Position numbers and translations under genes: made by a program. The notes below the pieces were generated by a model. That model had not been told where the DNA came from. It did not search any database and saw only the letters and a list, made by a program, of their open reading frames with translations. From an uncultured Clostridia bacterium (GTDB lineage Bacteria > Bacillota > Clostridia > Oscillospirales > Ruminococcaceae), in NCBI GenBank assembly GCA_947168885.1, contig CAMVNQ010000001.1, positions 554,981 through 618,980 on the forward strand: 64,000 nucleotides of DNA. The letters run 5' to 3'. Shown here piece after piece: positions 44,391-52,981 of the stretch (position 1 is its first letter; each line of letters starts with the position of its first letter).

Positions 44391-47300
44391 TTATACTACC
44401 TCAATTGTTCCATATGCAAATTGTTTGACAAGTATATCGGATTGCAAACGATTGTTAAGTGCTTTTTCTTTTTCCTTCCATGCAGCTTCAAGTTTGTTAA
44501 TGCGAGCATTGTACATAGTACGAATTCGTTCATTTTTCGCTTGCTTAAGGTTATATTGTGCATTCTCTATCTGTTTTGTATAATATTTGCTAAGTGTAGA
44601 CTGCTTTCGAATAATAATATCTTTATTAATCTGTTGTAATCGTTCATTTGCCGTTTGTTGATTATTATAAACATGTTCATCCAACTGTGTTAAATCTGGA
44701 TCAGATATAGAGGAGGCTTCGTCGGCAGAAAGCAGTATGTTTTCAAATTCCGAAAGCGCAAGAGAGATAGGCTGTTTTCGCGTACAGTCGTATAGTAGTA
44801 CATGAATGTCATTAGATTGACGGTATCCACATTCTTTCCATTCATAACAAGCATAAATATACTTTCCTTTTTCGAGAATGCTGTTCTTTGATATTACACA
44901 TGAAGTATGGAATTCATTGATAATATCTGCATCTTCCAATGCCATGATGATAAGTGGGTGTGTTGTGGTAACAGCAATAACATTATCCTGGCAGTCTGTA
45001 TCAGTGTTGTCGAAATTCAATACAACGGTTTGATTATCGGATTGTAAATATTTCTCTAGTTCAGCAAGTTGTAAACTATTTCTATCAATTTTGCGAAGGC
45101 GTCTCATTTGAGAAAGCTTTGATAGGATGGACTGCTTCTCTGACTTGAAAATACGAAGGCGTAAAAGTACTGGTGATAATTCATTGCAAACGATATTAGG
45201 ATAAGTATTACATAGATAATGACGAACCAGATGCTTTTGCCATTGAATTTGAGAATTACGCTCATTTGTTACTGAGTTCTCGTTTACTTCAATATCCATT
45301 AAAAACAATTCTCGTGAAGCATTTTCAAATTCTCTTTGTTCATCAGCTAAACGAATTACGTTATCAATTAATTGTTGCGTACGAATTTGCTGTTGATTTT
45401 CCGAAAGAGTTGTATCAAAAGCAGTATCACTTAATTCGGTAGCAACATCACCTAAAACGCCCTCTAAATCACCAATTGTTGAATTAAAAATACCTAATCT
45501 CTCAAAGCAACGATAAAAAATCTTTTCTTCAACGGTTCCTTCTGTTATAAAGTTATAAATTTGTACTTTAGGACTTTTTTGCCCGAAACGATCAATTCGG
45601 CCTATACGTTGTTCTATTTTCATCGGATTCCACGGAATATCATAATTCACCATACGGTTACAGAATTCGTAGTCAAGGCCTTCGCAACCGACCTCCGAAC
45701 ACAACAACACATCAATTGCATCAGAGTTTTCCTTTGGTAGACGAAACCGCTGACGCAATTCATTTCTTTTTTCTGTAGGCGTATCTCCTGTAATTACATC
45801 GACTCTAACGCCGGCTTTGGATACGATATTTTGCAAATAATATAATGTATGTTTAAAAAAAGAGAAAACTAATAATTTGGCAGAATCTGTGTTATGTACA
45901 GTTTCGTCAATAATAGATAATAATTGATTGGCCTTGGAATCTGTTTCAGGTAGATTAATAGCAAGTTCTTTTAAGTGATTAGCCCATTCAAGGAAATCGA
46001 CGTTGTCCAGATTTATATCAGATAATTCAAAATCATATTCCCATTCATCGCTTACTTCGGAGAATGACAACAAGCCTCGTTCAATAAACTGATCTAACAA
46101 CAAGACAAAAGCAGGAAGCGAGCTGGTAATTTGTCGCTCAATAGTTGACATAATAAGTTTTGCTGTACGTTCTCCATAACTCTTGCAAAGTGAAATATGT
46201 TTAAAGTCCTTTACTGCATTATAAAACTCTTGCTCTTCGTTGTTATACACCGTTAGAACCGTAATTGGTTCACGAATTGTAAATTCACCGATATCTTTTC
46301 TTTTGGTTCTGTTAATCACATGCGAAAACGTGTGTAAAGATTCCAAATCACGTAAGCAAGAAATTCGTTCTTCATTGCTGAAAGGTTCAGATAACTTTTC
46401 TAGCCGATTAATCCAATATGATATAAGTGTATTGCTTGAGAATGTTTTTCTTGCCCATTCGTTTACACAGATATGTTTCAATTCTTTTGCAGCCTGAATC
46501 TGCCAATCATCAATAGTAATATTCCTTACTTGATGTATTGCGGCATTGATAAACCTATTTGGCTCTGCCATCTCAGAAAAAACAGATTCATCCATGAACT
46601 CGTCTGGTAATAGAAGATTTAACAAAGAGAACAAATCTTGAGAACCTAACTGTAAAGGCGTAGCACTTAAGAAGACAGCAACATCGCAGCATTCACAGAA
46701 GTATTCAACTATTTGATGCGACCTGCTGTTTCGGTTAATAACATGATGAGCTTCATCAACAATCAGCATATCGAAACTAGCTAAATCTTCCATAAACTCT
46801 AGCCGTGTGATGTTTTCTTCTCGACGTAACAACTCTAGCCCTATTATACACTTCCTACATTCATAAGGCCATGCTCCTTCCATCTCTAACTCATTCAAAC
46901 AATAATTTAATCTGTCAGATGTCAAAACTTCAAAAGCTTCGTCAAAACGCGCCTTCATTTCTTTTCGCCACTTAAATGTCAGATCCTTAGGACAAATGAT
47001 AATAGCACTTTTAACACTATCACGTTTTTCAAATTCTTTCAGTATTATCCCTGTCTCTATAGTCTTACCTACGCCAACTTCATCGGCAATAAGTATTCTA
47101 GGCGATTCAGCATTTAATATTTTGGCTAAAGGTCTAAACTGAAATGGAATAAATTTTATATTACCTGCATTCAATGCAAACATAGTAGACGAGGAGTTAA
47201 TTTTCATCTTTCGAATAGCATATAATCCTAAAAAATCTTTTAGAGAAAGCTTCTGAGTTTCGTGAGAAATGTTAACAAGCTGTAACTGATTCTCGAAGTA

Positions 47301-47438
47301 TACAGCAACATTGGAAGCATCATGGAATACCTGATAACGTGTTATGGTTTCAGCAGAAGGCATAACTGACATTACAACACCTATGACACTATTATCAATA
47401 ATTAAACAAACTTTATCACCAATATTAAACAAAGTCAT
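44391..47438 (-). CDS. SNF2/RapA-like helicase
   Basis: The 1,015-residue protein has a small N-terminal beta domain, then motif I ILIADEVGVGKTIETG, motif II MLIVDEAHHVINR, motif III FLSATPLQLGSQ, and motifs V-VI LLCSEVGCEGLDYEF and QRIGRIDRFGQKSPK. The C-terminal ~250 residues are coiled coil (INKDIIIRKQSTLSKYYTKQ). This is the RapA/DISARM-DrmD-like translocase type. It is immediately upstream of the sacsin-like ATPase and downstream of an XRE regulator with a strong promoter, which may control the pair. Confidence 0.87.
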   Translation of the reverse strand: MTLFNIGDKVCLIIDNSVIGVVMSVMPSAETITRYQVFHDASNVAVYFENQLQLVNISHETQKLSLKDFLGLYAIRKMKINSSSTMFALNAGNIKFIPFQFRPLAKILNAESPRILIADEVGVGKTIETGIILKEFEKRDSVKSAIIICPKDLTFKWRKEMKARFDEAFEVLTSDRLNYCLNELEMEGAWPYECRKCIIGLELLRREENITRLEFMEDLASFDMLIVDEAHHVINRNSRSHQIVEYFCECCDVAVFLSATPLQLGSQDLFSLLNLLLPDEFMDESVFSEMAEPNRFINAAIHQVRNITIDDWQIQAAKELKHICVNEWARKTFSSNTLISYWINRLEKLSEPFSNEERISCLRDLESLHTFSHVINRTKRKDIGEFTIREPITVLTVYNNEEQEFYNAVKDFKHISLCKSYGERTAKLIMSTIERQITSSLPAFVLLLDQFIERGLLSFSEVSDEWEYDFELSDINLDNVDFLEWANHLKELAINLPETDSKANQLLSIIDETVHNTDSAKLLVFSFFKHTLYYLQNIVSKAGVRVDVITGDTPTEKRNELRQRFRLPKENSDAIDVLLCSEVGCEGLDYEFCNRMVNYDIPWNPMKIEQRIGRIDRFGQKSPKVQIYNFITEGTVEEKIFYRCFERLGIFNSTIGDLEGVLGDVATELSDTAFDTTLSENQQQIRTQQLIDNVIRLADEQREFENASRELFLMDIEVNENSVTNERNSQIQWQKHLVRHYLCNTYPNIVCNELSPVLLRLRIFKSEKQSILSKLSQMRRLRKIDRNSLQLAELEKYLQSDNQTVVLNFDNTDTDCQDNVIAVTTTHPLIIMALEDADIINEFHTSCVISKNSILEKGKYIYACYEWKECGYRQSNDIHVLLYDCTRKQPISLALSEFENILLSADEASSISDPDLTQLDEHVYNNQQTANERLQQINKDIIIRKQSTLSKYYTKQIENAQYNLKQAKNERIRTMYNARINKLEAAWKEKEKALNNRLQSDILVKQFAYGTIEVV

Positions 47439-47516
47439 GTCCTTCTTTCTACATAGTTTTTTTCATATGATTCATAATTTAAAAATATAGAACGTTATTA
47501 TATAGTGCATGATTCT

Positions 47517-47939
47517 TCACCCTGCCTCATTAACCGATTTATATTCCTCGCTAGATGTAATATACAATTTATTAAGCATCTTGAGCAAACGATCTTTCTC
47601 ATAATTAGGAATACTGTCCCCGGAAAAGAACACTGAGAACGAGTAATACAGTTTTTCCATGCTCTCGGCAACATGATCACCATACTTCTGCCTGATCTCT
47701 TCGACATACTGTTCATCAAGAGTGTGATTCACAGGCTTGTCTAGACTGTCATCTTCAAGGAAATCAACAGTTGTGTTCAGCGCATCGGCGAGAAGCTGCA
47801 TTCTTTTCTCGCGTGGGCGGTTCACACCTTCCTCGTACATCTGTATGCTCTTAGTGCTGACACCTAATATCTTTGATAGCTGCGCCCGTGTCATTCTGTT
47901 ATCGAGCCGCAGTTTCTTCATCTTCTCAGGAAAACGCAT
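47517..47939 (-). CDS. XRE-family regulator (140 aa)
   Basis: An N-terminal HTH (KLRLDNRMTRAQLSKILGVSTKSIQMYEEG) is followed by a helical effector part (VEEIRQKYGDHVAESMEKLYYSF). Directly upstream is a perfect-spacing promoter with a TTCCAA-N4-TTGGAA palindrome just after the -10, so it probably represses itself. It stands in front of the helicase/sacsin pair in the same orientation, with a 78-bp gap, and may control their expression. Confidence 0.85.
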   Translation of the reverse strand: MRFPEKMKKLRLDNRMTRAQLSKILGVSTKSIQMYEEGVNRPREKRMQLLADALNTTVDFLEDDSLDKPVNHTLDEQYVEEIRQKYGDHVAESMEKLYYSFSVFFSGDSIPNYEKDRLLKMLNKLYITSSEEYKSVNEAG

Positions 47940-47960
47940 GATCTACCTCACAAAGCTAAG

Positions 47961-48017
47961 TTCCAAAATGTTGGAAGTATCAATAATATTATATACCATA
48001 TGAGAAAAATTGTCAAG
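47961..48017 (-). promoter_or_regulatory. Promoter with palindromic operator
   Basis: On the minus strand TTGACA (48012-48017) and TATAAT (47989-47994) are 17 bp apart. The perfect palindrome TTCCAA-N4-TTGGAA lies at 47961-47976, near the expected transcription start, fitting autorepression by the XRE protein. Confidence 0.88.
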
Positions 48018-48096
48018 GTAACATTTATGATTAATAATTCAGTAGAAAACAAAACCTCGAAAAGCATAACTGACTTTGCCTTTCGAGGATTATAAC

Positions 48097-48627
48097 TTAT
48101 TGGCTGACTTCCAACGTCTCGGCATCAAAATACACAATCTGTTTTTCCTTACCCTTGGCATACTCTATCGCATCGGGTTCTTCATCACCCACGGTCACGG
48201 CGACAATAAAGTCGCAGTTGTCGATCATGTACCGGTCGGCCATATCGTAGCGATCCTCAACGGTCTCACAGATGTCGGTATATTCGAGGGGCAGAGCCGG
48301 CGCGCTGTCGGCGTTCTCGATAACTTTATAGTACCTGTCGCGCCAGTCCTCAGCCCAGCCCGTGTCCTGCTCATCGCAAGGCACAACTATCGCAGTTCTG
48401 ATAGAATGACCGAGCCCCTTTGAAGCCTCTGCCATTTCCAGACACCACAGCGGGACACCAAACTCGCCGTTAGTCATAACTGTAAGCGTCACATCGGCGG
48501 CAGCCTTTTGCAGCAATGCCGAAAGTTTTGCTTTGAGCATGATCACGCTCTCCTCGGCTTCATTGAACTTGTATGGCAGTTTTTCGACCGGAACCGACAC
48601 AACGGCGCAAACAGCTTCCTTCTTCAT
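48097..48627 (-). CDS. SLOG/DUF1273-like protein
   Basis: The 176-residue protein has a Rossmann-like layout: an N-terminal strand (AVCAVVSVPVEKL), VTLTVMTNGEFGVPLWCLEMA, RTAIVVPCDEQDTGW and the C-terminal RYMIDNCDFIVAVTVGDE. This matches SLOG/YspA-like proteins, which sense or process nucleotides and are often cargo near defence genes. No partner gene is coupled. A six-base-pair GTGCGC...GCGCAC hairpin lies upstream at 48655-48676. Confidence 0.68.
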   Translation of the reverse strand: MKKEAVCAVVSVPVEKLPYKFNEAEESVIMLKAKLSALLQKAAADVTLTVMTNGEFGVPLWCLEMAEASKGLGHSIRTAIVVPCDEQDTGWAEDWRDRYYKVIENADSAPALPLEYTDICETVEDRYDMADRYMIDNCDFIVAVTVGDEEPDAIEYAKGKEKQIVYFDAETLEVSQ

Positions 48628-48695
48628 TTCTTGTTACCCCTTATAATCAAAAAAGTGCGCAGCCTGAGCCGCGCACCTGCAAAAATGCGGACTCA

Positions 48696-48810
48696 TTGCT
48701 GCGACACAATTTAATCTCTAACCATTAAGGCAATAGAAACTTGAGCCGCACCTTTACCATGGTATAAAGGTGCGCCCTAATAATTAGAGATCTGTTAAAT
48801 TATGTCGCAA
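48696..48810. other. Long imperfect inverted repeat enclosing a hairpin
   Basis: The arms TTGCtGCGACACAATTTAA... (48696-48721) and ...TTAAATTATGTCGCAA (48784-48810) pair over ~24 positions with a few gaps. Inside, CGCACCTTTA and TAAAGGTGCG (48747-48774) form a perfect 10-bp stem around the ACCATGGT palindrome. It may be a structured RNA or a miniature mobile element; no coding potential is seen. Confidence 0.5.
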
Positions 48811-48854
48811 GGATATTGTACCACAATTCCGATAAAAATGCAATACTAAAACCG

Positions 48855-48889
48855 AAAGTCCCTGACAGTTTTCCTGTCAGGGACTTTTT
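48855..48889. terminator. Strong bidirectional terminator
   Basis: AAAGTCCCTGACAG-ttttc-CTGTCAGGGACTTT is a perfect 14-bp stem with A/T tracts on both sides, so it can stop transcripts of either strand. Confidence 0.85.
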
Positions 48890-48977
48890 GCACAATATCG
48901 GGGGCCTCCTCTTGTGCATTTCGCAGATTTTATTCCGACAGGTCGGAATTGCCCCCAAAAACGAGCCGAAAATTTCC

Positions 48978-50330
48978 CCCCTAATGAAGAAGGATATATT
49001 TTTGAGCAATCTCATGTAACATCTGCACAAGTTATGACCCCTTCGTTTGGTCATAACGGAGATTAAAAATGAAAGTTGTGTGAACCTACCGCAAAAATCG
49101 CCGATTATTTTCCTTTATAATAGAGGGACTTATAATTCCGCGGCTCAACATGCAAGAATAAAAAAAGATCTCATCATTGGTCATAACGCCGATTTTAAAT
49201 GAAAGTTTTGTGAAACTACTGCAAATTCGGCTTTGAAATCTTCATATAGATGAGAGGATATTTAAAATTGGGATGTCGGAATACGTATTCCAAGCACTCT
49301 GAAAACGGCAAAATAATACACAAAAAATCATCTGCCGAAAGTCCTTAACCCAGCATCTTTTACGAATTTTCAAAAAAGTTGCGATAAGCTATTGCTAACA
49401 CCCTATAAAAATCGCACTTTTTTATCCTTATATATGAGAGGATATTTTTTGAGCACGTGTTTTCGTCTCTCAGAAACATCGAGACCGGTATAAATATCAC
49501 CAGTCGCCGCATCTCCCCAAAGCCTTGGATTGTATATTCCTACGAAATATCTGAAAAGATCAGAAATGCGGCGGGGTTAACCTTTACATTTGGCGAAAAA
49601 ATGTCCTTTATTATGAGAGATATTATTTCGGAACACGATTTCGTATCTCAAAATCATCGCGACCGGTATAAAAATCACCAATCACTACCTCTCACAAAAG
49701 CCTTGCACTATGCAGCTGTGCGAAATGTTCAGAAATGTTTGAAAACCGGTGTCTTTTTGCCTATCGTTTTCGACATTTTCGTTCCCTTATTATGAAGGGC
49801 TATGATCCTGAACACAAAATCTCAGCATCAAAAGTCCGTCTCTTATCATCTCCATGTTGCACAATCTGTCCCGCACTTATGGATTTTCTTGTGGGCAATC
49901 ATACAAATCCGTCAAAAACGTAGATAGAAAGTGCCTTTCAAACCCTTATATAAGTGAAGGGGTAAATTATCGGCTCCTGTAGGGTATGAAATCCGAGCCG
50001 CATGATCGAAATTCCATTGCCCGTCATCTGCATATTGTACAAATGCATATCAAATTCGGCGGCGCTGCATAGTCAACTATACAAATTTGTTTAAAACGCG
50101 GGACAAAACCGCTGTTTCGTCCCCTAGATATATGAGAGGGTAAATTCTCAAGACCTACGCGACCGATGATCCGGGACGGTTATCCAAAAATCCGTTGCCC
50201 GCATCTGCAAAATATACAAGTCCAACCCCCATTTCTTTGTTGATAACAGAGAATTTTCAAAATTCGCCGTAAAACATGTCCGATTTTCGGCGATTTTTGT
50301 AGGTACTTATGAAGGGACTATTTTTTCAAC
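48978..50330. repeat. Array of ~9 degenerate 130-180-bp units
   Basis: A hairpin-like box of the form CCCTTATATATGAGAGGGTATTTT recurs near 48980, 49114, 49246, 49428, 49606, 49785, 49945, 50128 and 50302. The spacing is ~132-136 bp for the first two and 160-183 bp afterwards. Neighbouring units share further blocks: GACCGGTATAAA-ATCACCA (49483, 49661), GGTCATAACG..GATT..AAATGAAAGTT (49049, 49179) and GCCCG-CATCTGCA-A (50018, 50197). No unit is conserved enough for one ORF, and the reading frames in the track here are short and dissimilar. The array lies directly upstream of the oriT/mob region. Confidence 0.7.
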
Positions 50331-50392
50331 GCAAGGAGATGAATCCAATGTGAAATGAAGTCGGCGGCCGTGAGACCGCAAATATTCAGAAA

Positions 50393-50557
50393 AAGTCGGT
50401 ATCCGGTTACCGACTTAAAAAAGTAATGCTTGCAAGCATAGAAAGTATCCGGTTACTTTCTGAATTTTTGTGGGAGCCCCCACAAAAATCGACAGCAGTT
50501 CCGTGACCGGAACTGCACAACCCACGCGCAGCGTCAGGCACTGCCTGAAACCGAAAA
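50393..50557. other. oriT candidate: cluster of inverted repeats
   Basis: Five consecutive inverted repeats lie just before the mobilization genes: AAGTCGGT...ACCGACTT, AAAGTA-tccggt-TACTTT, TTTTTGTGGG-agcc-CCCACAAAAA, GCAGTTCC-gtgacc-GGAACTGC and TCAGGCA-c-TGCCTGA. Such clusters upstream of mobC/relaxase genes are typical of oriT. A nick site cannot be assigned by eye. Confidence 0.65.
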
Positions 50558-50577
50558 AATGAAGGGAGCGGATAAAA

Positions 50578-50907
50578 ATGAGAAAATACAAAGAGATAAA
50601 ACGCAAAGAGGTCATTTATGAACTTGATGAATGGGAGCTGATAAAAAAGTGGGCTGCCCGGTTTAACATCACTACGTCCGAGTACATAAGACAGTCGAGC
50701 CTCACCGATAAAGTCACGGTCACCAAAGCGACGGGAGAATGGGGGCTGATCATAAATGAACTCAAGAAAATAGGAAACAATATCAACCAGCTCACCAAAA
50801 AAGCCAACGAGATCAACAGCATATATGCCGCCGACTACGAAAAAATAAAGGAGGAAACCGAAAGCCTATGCCGTATGTTAAGTGCAAAGCTATCCACACT
50901 GGGATGA
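50578..50907 (+). CDS. MobC-like mobilization accessory protein
   Basis: The 109-residue protein has a ribbon-helix-helix-like N-terminus (ELDEWELIKKWAARFNITTSEYIRQSSL) and a helical end with INELKKIGNNINQLTKKANE, the MobC signature. It helps the relaxase bind and open oriT. It overlaps the relaxase gene by 40 nt, and a GGGAGCGG site precedes the ATG. Confidence 0.88.
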   Translation: MRKYKEIKRKEVIYELDEWELIKKWAARFNITTSEYIRQSSLTDKVTVTKATGEWGLIINELKKIGNNINQLTKKANEINSIYAADYEKIKEETESLCRMLSAKLSTLG

Positions 50908-52544
50908 AGCAGCGTCTGCAATATATCCTTGACCCCGATAAAACCGAGGGACTGTTTTATTGCGATTCGCACAACTGCCTCACCAATGCCGAAGACGCAT
51001 ACCAGAACATGAAATTTATATATGAGAACTTCACGCATCATAAGTTTGAGGAGTCTATCCCCGAAAAAGGCAAGGCTCGCGTGAAGCTGCTTCACTATGT
51101 CCAGTCGTTTTCGCCCGACGATAATGTAACACCGGAACTCGCACACCGCATGGGAAAAGCATGGATACGAAAATCATTCGGAGACAATGTCCAGGCAGTT
51201 ATAGCGACCCATGTGGATAAAGCTCATATACATAACCATGTGATCATTAATGTCTACGGAATCGACGGTTACAAGTACAACAGTAATAAAAAGACGCTTG
51301 CGAGGATACGAGAACACTCCGACCGGGTATGCCTTGCTTTTGGCATTCAGCCGATCATGAACAACAGGCACCAAGGCATGAGCTACAAGGAATGGGACGC
51401 GCACCGCAAGGGTACATCGTTCAAGGAAAAAATACGACGCGAGATCGACACGCTGGTGCTGTGCTGCAGGAATTACGATCACCTCCGCGCAACTCTTGAA
51501 GAAAAGGGATATGAATTTCGCTGTAAACCAGAAGAATCCATAAGAGCGCCGGGTCAGAAGTATTTTACCCATCTGAGAACGCTCGGCGCAGCGTATACCA
51601 TATCTGCTATCGAATCGCGTATTGAGTTCAGAGATGATCTTGGCAAAGCTTCCCATGAGGACGCTTACAACAAGGGACACGAGCTTGAGATACGTTACTG
51701 CGATGCAATATCCCGCGCTGCTAAATTGATAGTTGAGAGGAAAATGAAAGGAAAGAAGCATGATGAAACTCTGCCATATCTGCCGCATAACGATCGTGAT
51801 GTATTCCAACTGAGTGCGCAGCTTATAATTATCAATCGCTTTAGTCTATATTCCATTCATGCGGTAAATACAAAAATAAAGACGGTGACAAAGGAGCGCG
51901 ATAAGCTGACCTCCGAGCTTAATGACATCTTAAAAGAACAGCGTCGTGTGACCGATCTGCTGAATCAGTATGAAATCTGGTGCGAGCTTAACGGTAAGCG
52001 TGACGCGTCTATCGGAGAAAAGCTAAAGCTGAAAATGGCTACTATGACGCTAGCCCGTCACGGTTACGAATTCCCGTCAAATGCCTGGATACTTAAATCC
52101 GAAAAGGAAAAGCTGGATCGGGAAGTTGCATCACTACGGTTTGACCTCGAAAATAAGAACAATCTTATTACAGCTCTGCATGAAATAGTCGATACCTTCC
52201 TCGATATAGATGATCGTAGAAAAGGTGACTACGTTGAGAGACTTTATTCGCGCAATAAGGTTATTGAGGAACCGGAAGTCAAGGAAGACGAAAAAGAAAA
52301 GCCGACAGAACCCGAGCAGAAACCGCCCGTGCAGGATACGCCCAAACCGGCAGCGCCTCCGCCGAAGCAGCCAATACAGGATACACCAAAGCCGGTTGCA
52401 CCTACGCCGAAGCCGCCTGTGCAGAACACACCGAAACCTGTTGAGCCCGAGCCGAAGCCGCCTGTACATGAGACGCCAAAGCAGGACGAGCCTACACAAA
52501 AACCGCCGGAACAGAACAAGTCCCGCGGAATGAAGCGAAGATAA
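50868..52544 (+). CDS. MOBP-type relaxase with proline-rich tail
   Basis: Residues 1-170 are the relaxase/mobilization nuclease domain: HYVQSFSPDD, then the three-histidine metal site HVDKAHIHNHVIIN; the early Tyr residues (RLQYILDPDK) are candidates for the nicking tyrosine. A helical region with coiled coil follows (to ~470). The C-terminus has four to five imperfect repeats of the form KPPVQDTPKPxxP. An AGGAGG site precedes the ATG inside mobC. It would nick oriT and pilot the element into a recipient using a helper conjugation system, since no coupling protein or type IV secretion gene is present. Confidence 0.92.
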   Translation: MPYVKCKAIHTGMKQRLQYILDPDKTEGLFYCDSHNCLTNAEDAYQNMKFIYENFTHHKFEESIPEKGKARVKLLHYVQSFSPDDNVTPELAHRMGKAWIRKSFGDNVQAVIATHVDKAHIHNHVIINVYGIDGYKYNSNKKTLARIREHSDRVCLAFGIQPIMNNRHQGMSYKEWDAHRKGTSFKEKIRREIDTLVLCCRNYDHLRATLEEKGYEFRCKPEESIRAPGQKYFTHLRTLGAAYTISAIESRIEFRDDLGKASHEDAYNKGHELEIRYCDAISRAAKLIVERKMKGKKHDETLPYLPHNDRDVFQLSAQLIIINRFSLYSIHAVNTKIKTVTKERDKLTSELNDILKEQRRVTDLLNQYEIWCELNGKRDASIGEKLKLKMATMTLARHGYEFPSNAWILKSEKEKLDREVASLRFDLENKNNLITALHEIVDTFLDIDDRRKGDYVERLYSRNKVIEEPEVKEDEKEKPTEPEQKPPVQDTPKPAAPPPKQPIQDTPKPVAPTPKPPVQNTPKPVEPEPKPPVHETPKQDEPTQKPPEQNKSRGMKRR

Positions 52545-52681
52545 GAGGTGGTGAACGTTTATGATCTACATATACGGAGGTGTGCCGCCGTAGCTTTGCT
52601 ATGCCCGGTCACGGGCAACACCAGCATACAGAAAGATATATAAACTAAACATGACAATGAAATGATCAAGGAGGAAACAAC

Positions 52682-52870
52682 ATGAGAAGAATTCTTACAA
52701 TCAAGGAAGCAGCGAAACTTATCGAGGGTCTCACCGAGTACCGCATCCGTCAGATGTGCAAATCCGGCCAGCTCCCATGTTTTATGGCGGGAAAGAAGTA
52801 TCTAATTGACGAGCAGGCGCTCTACAAGGCGGTGTTCGGGGAAATACCGGAAGACATTAAAACCGCATAA
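52682..52870 (+). CDS. Excisionase-type HTH protein (62 aa)
   Basis: The product MRRILTIKEAAKLIEGLTEY has the helix-turn-helix pattern of excisionase-family proteins (IRQMCKSGQLPCFMAGKKYLIDEQALYKAV). An AGGAGG site precedes it. It lies between the relaxase and the integrase and is probably the recombination directionality factor, or shares the task with the 12036 gene. Confidence 0.85.
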   Translation: MRRILTIKEAAKLIEGLTEYRIRQMCKSGQLPCFMAGKKYLIDEQALYKAVFGEIPEDIKTA

Positions 52871-52889
52871 AGAAAACAATGAAATGATA

Positions 52890-52958
52890 TGGCGTATCTC
52901 TAAAAACGTCTTGACTTTAAATTAATAAAGTGATATAATAGACAATAGAGATATGCCA
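52890..52958 (+). promoter_or_regulatory. Integrase promoter flanked by inverted operators
   Basis: TTGACT (52911-52916) and TATAAT (52934-52939) are 17 bp apart. TGGCGTATCTCT (52890-52901) and AGAGATATGCCA (52947-52958) flank the promoter as an inverted pair. The same word, TGGCATATCTCT, lies before the excisionase-like gene at 11998. Confidence 0.85.
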
Positions 52959-52981
52959 TAATGTAGCAGGAGGATATGATT

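Noticed and set aside
49457-49923. Two overlapping ORFs of 112 and 62 aa within the repeat array
   Set aside because: They run across unit borders of a degenerate non-coding repeat, have no ribosome-binding site and show no conserved residues between units.
48978-50330. CRISPR array
   Set aside because: The recurring boxes are degenerate, spaced 130-180 bp apart, and no exact repeat with constant spacers or cas genes is present.
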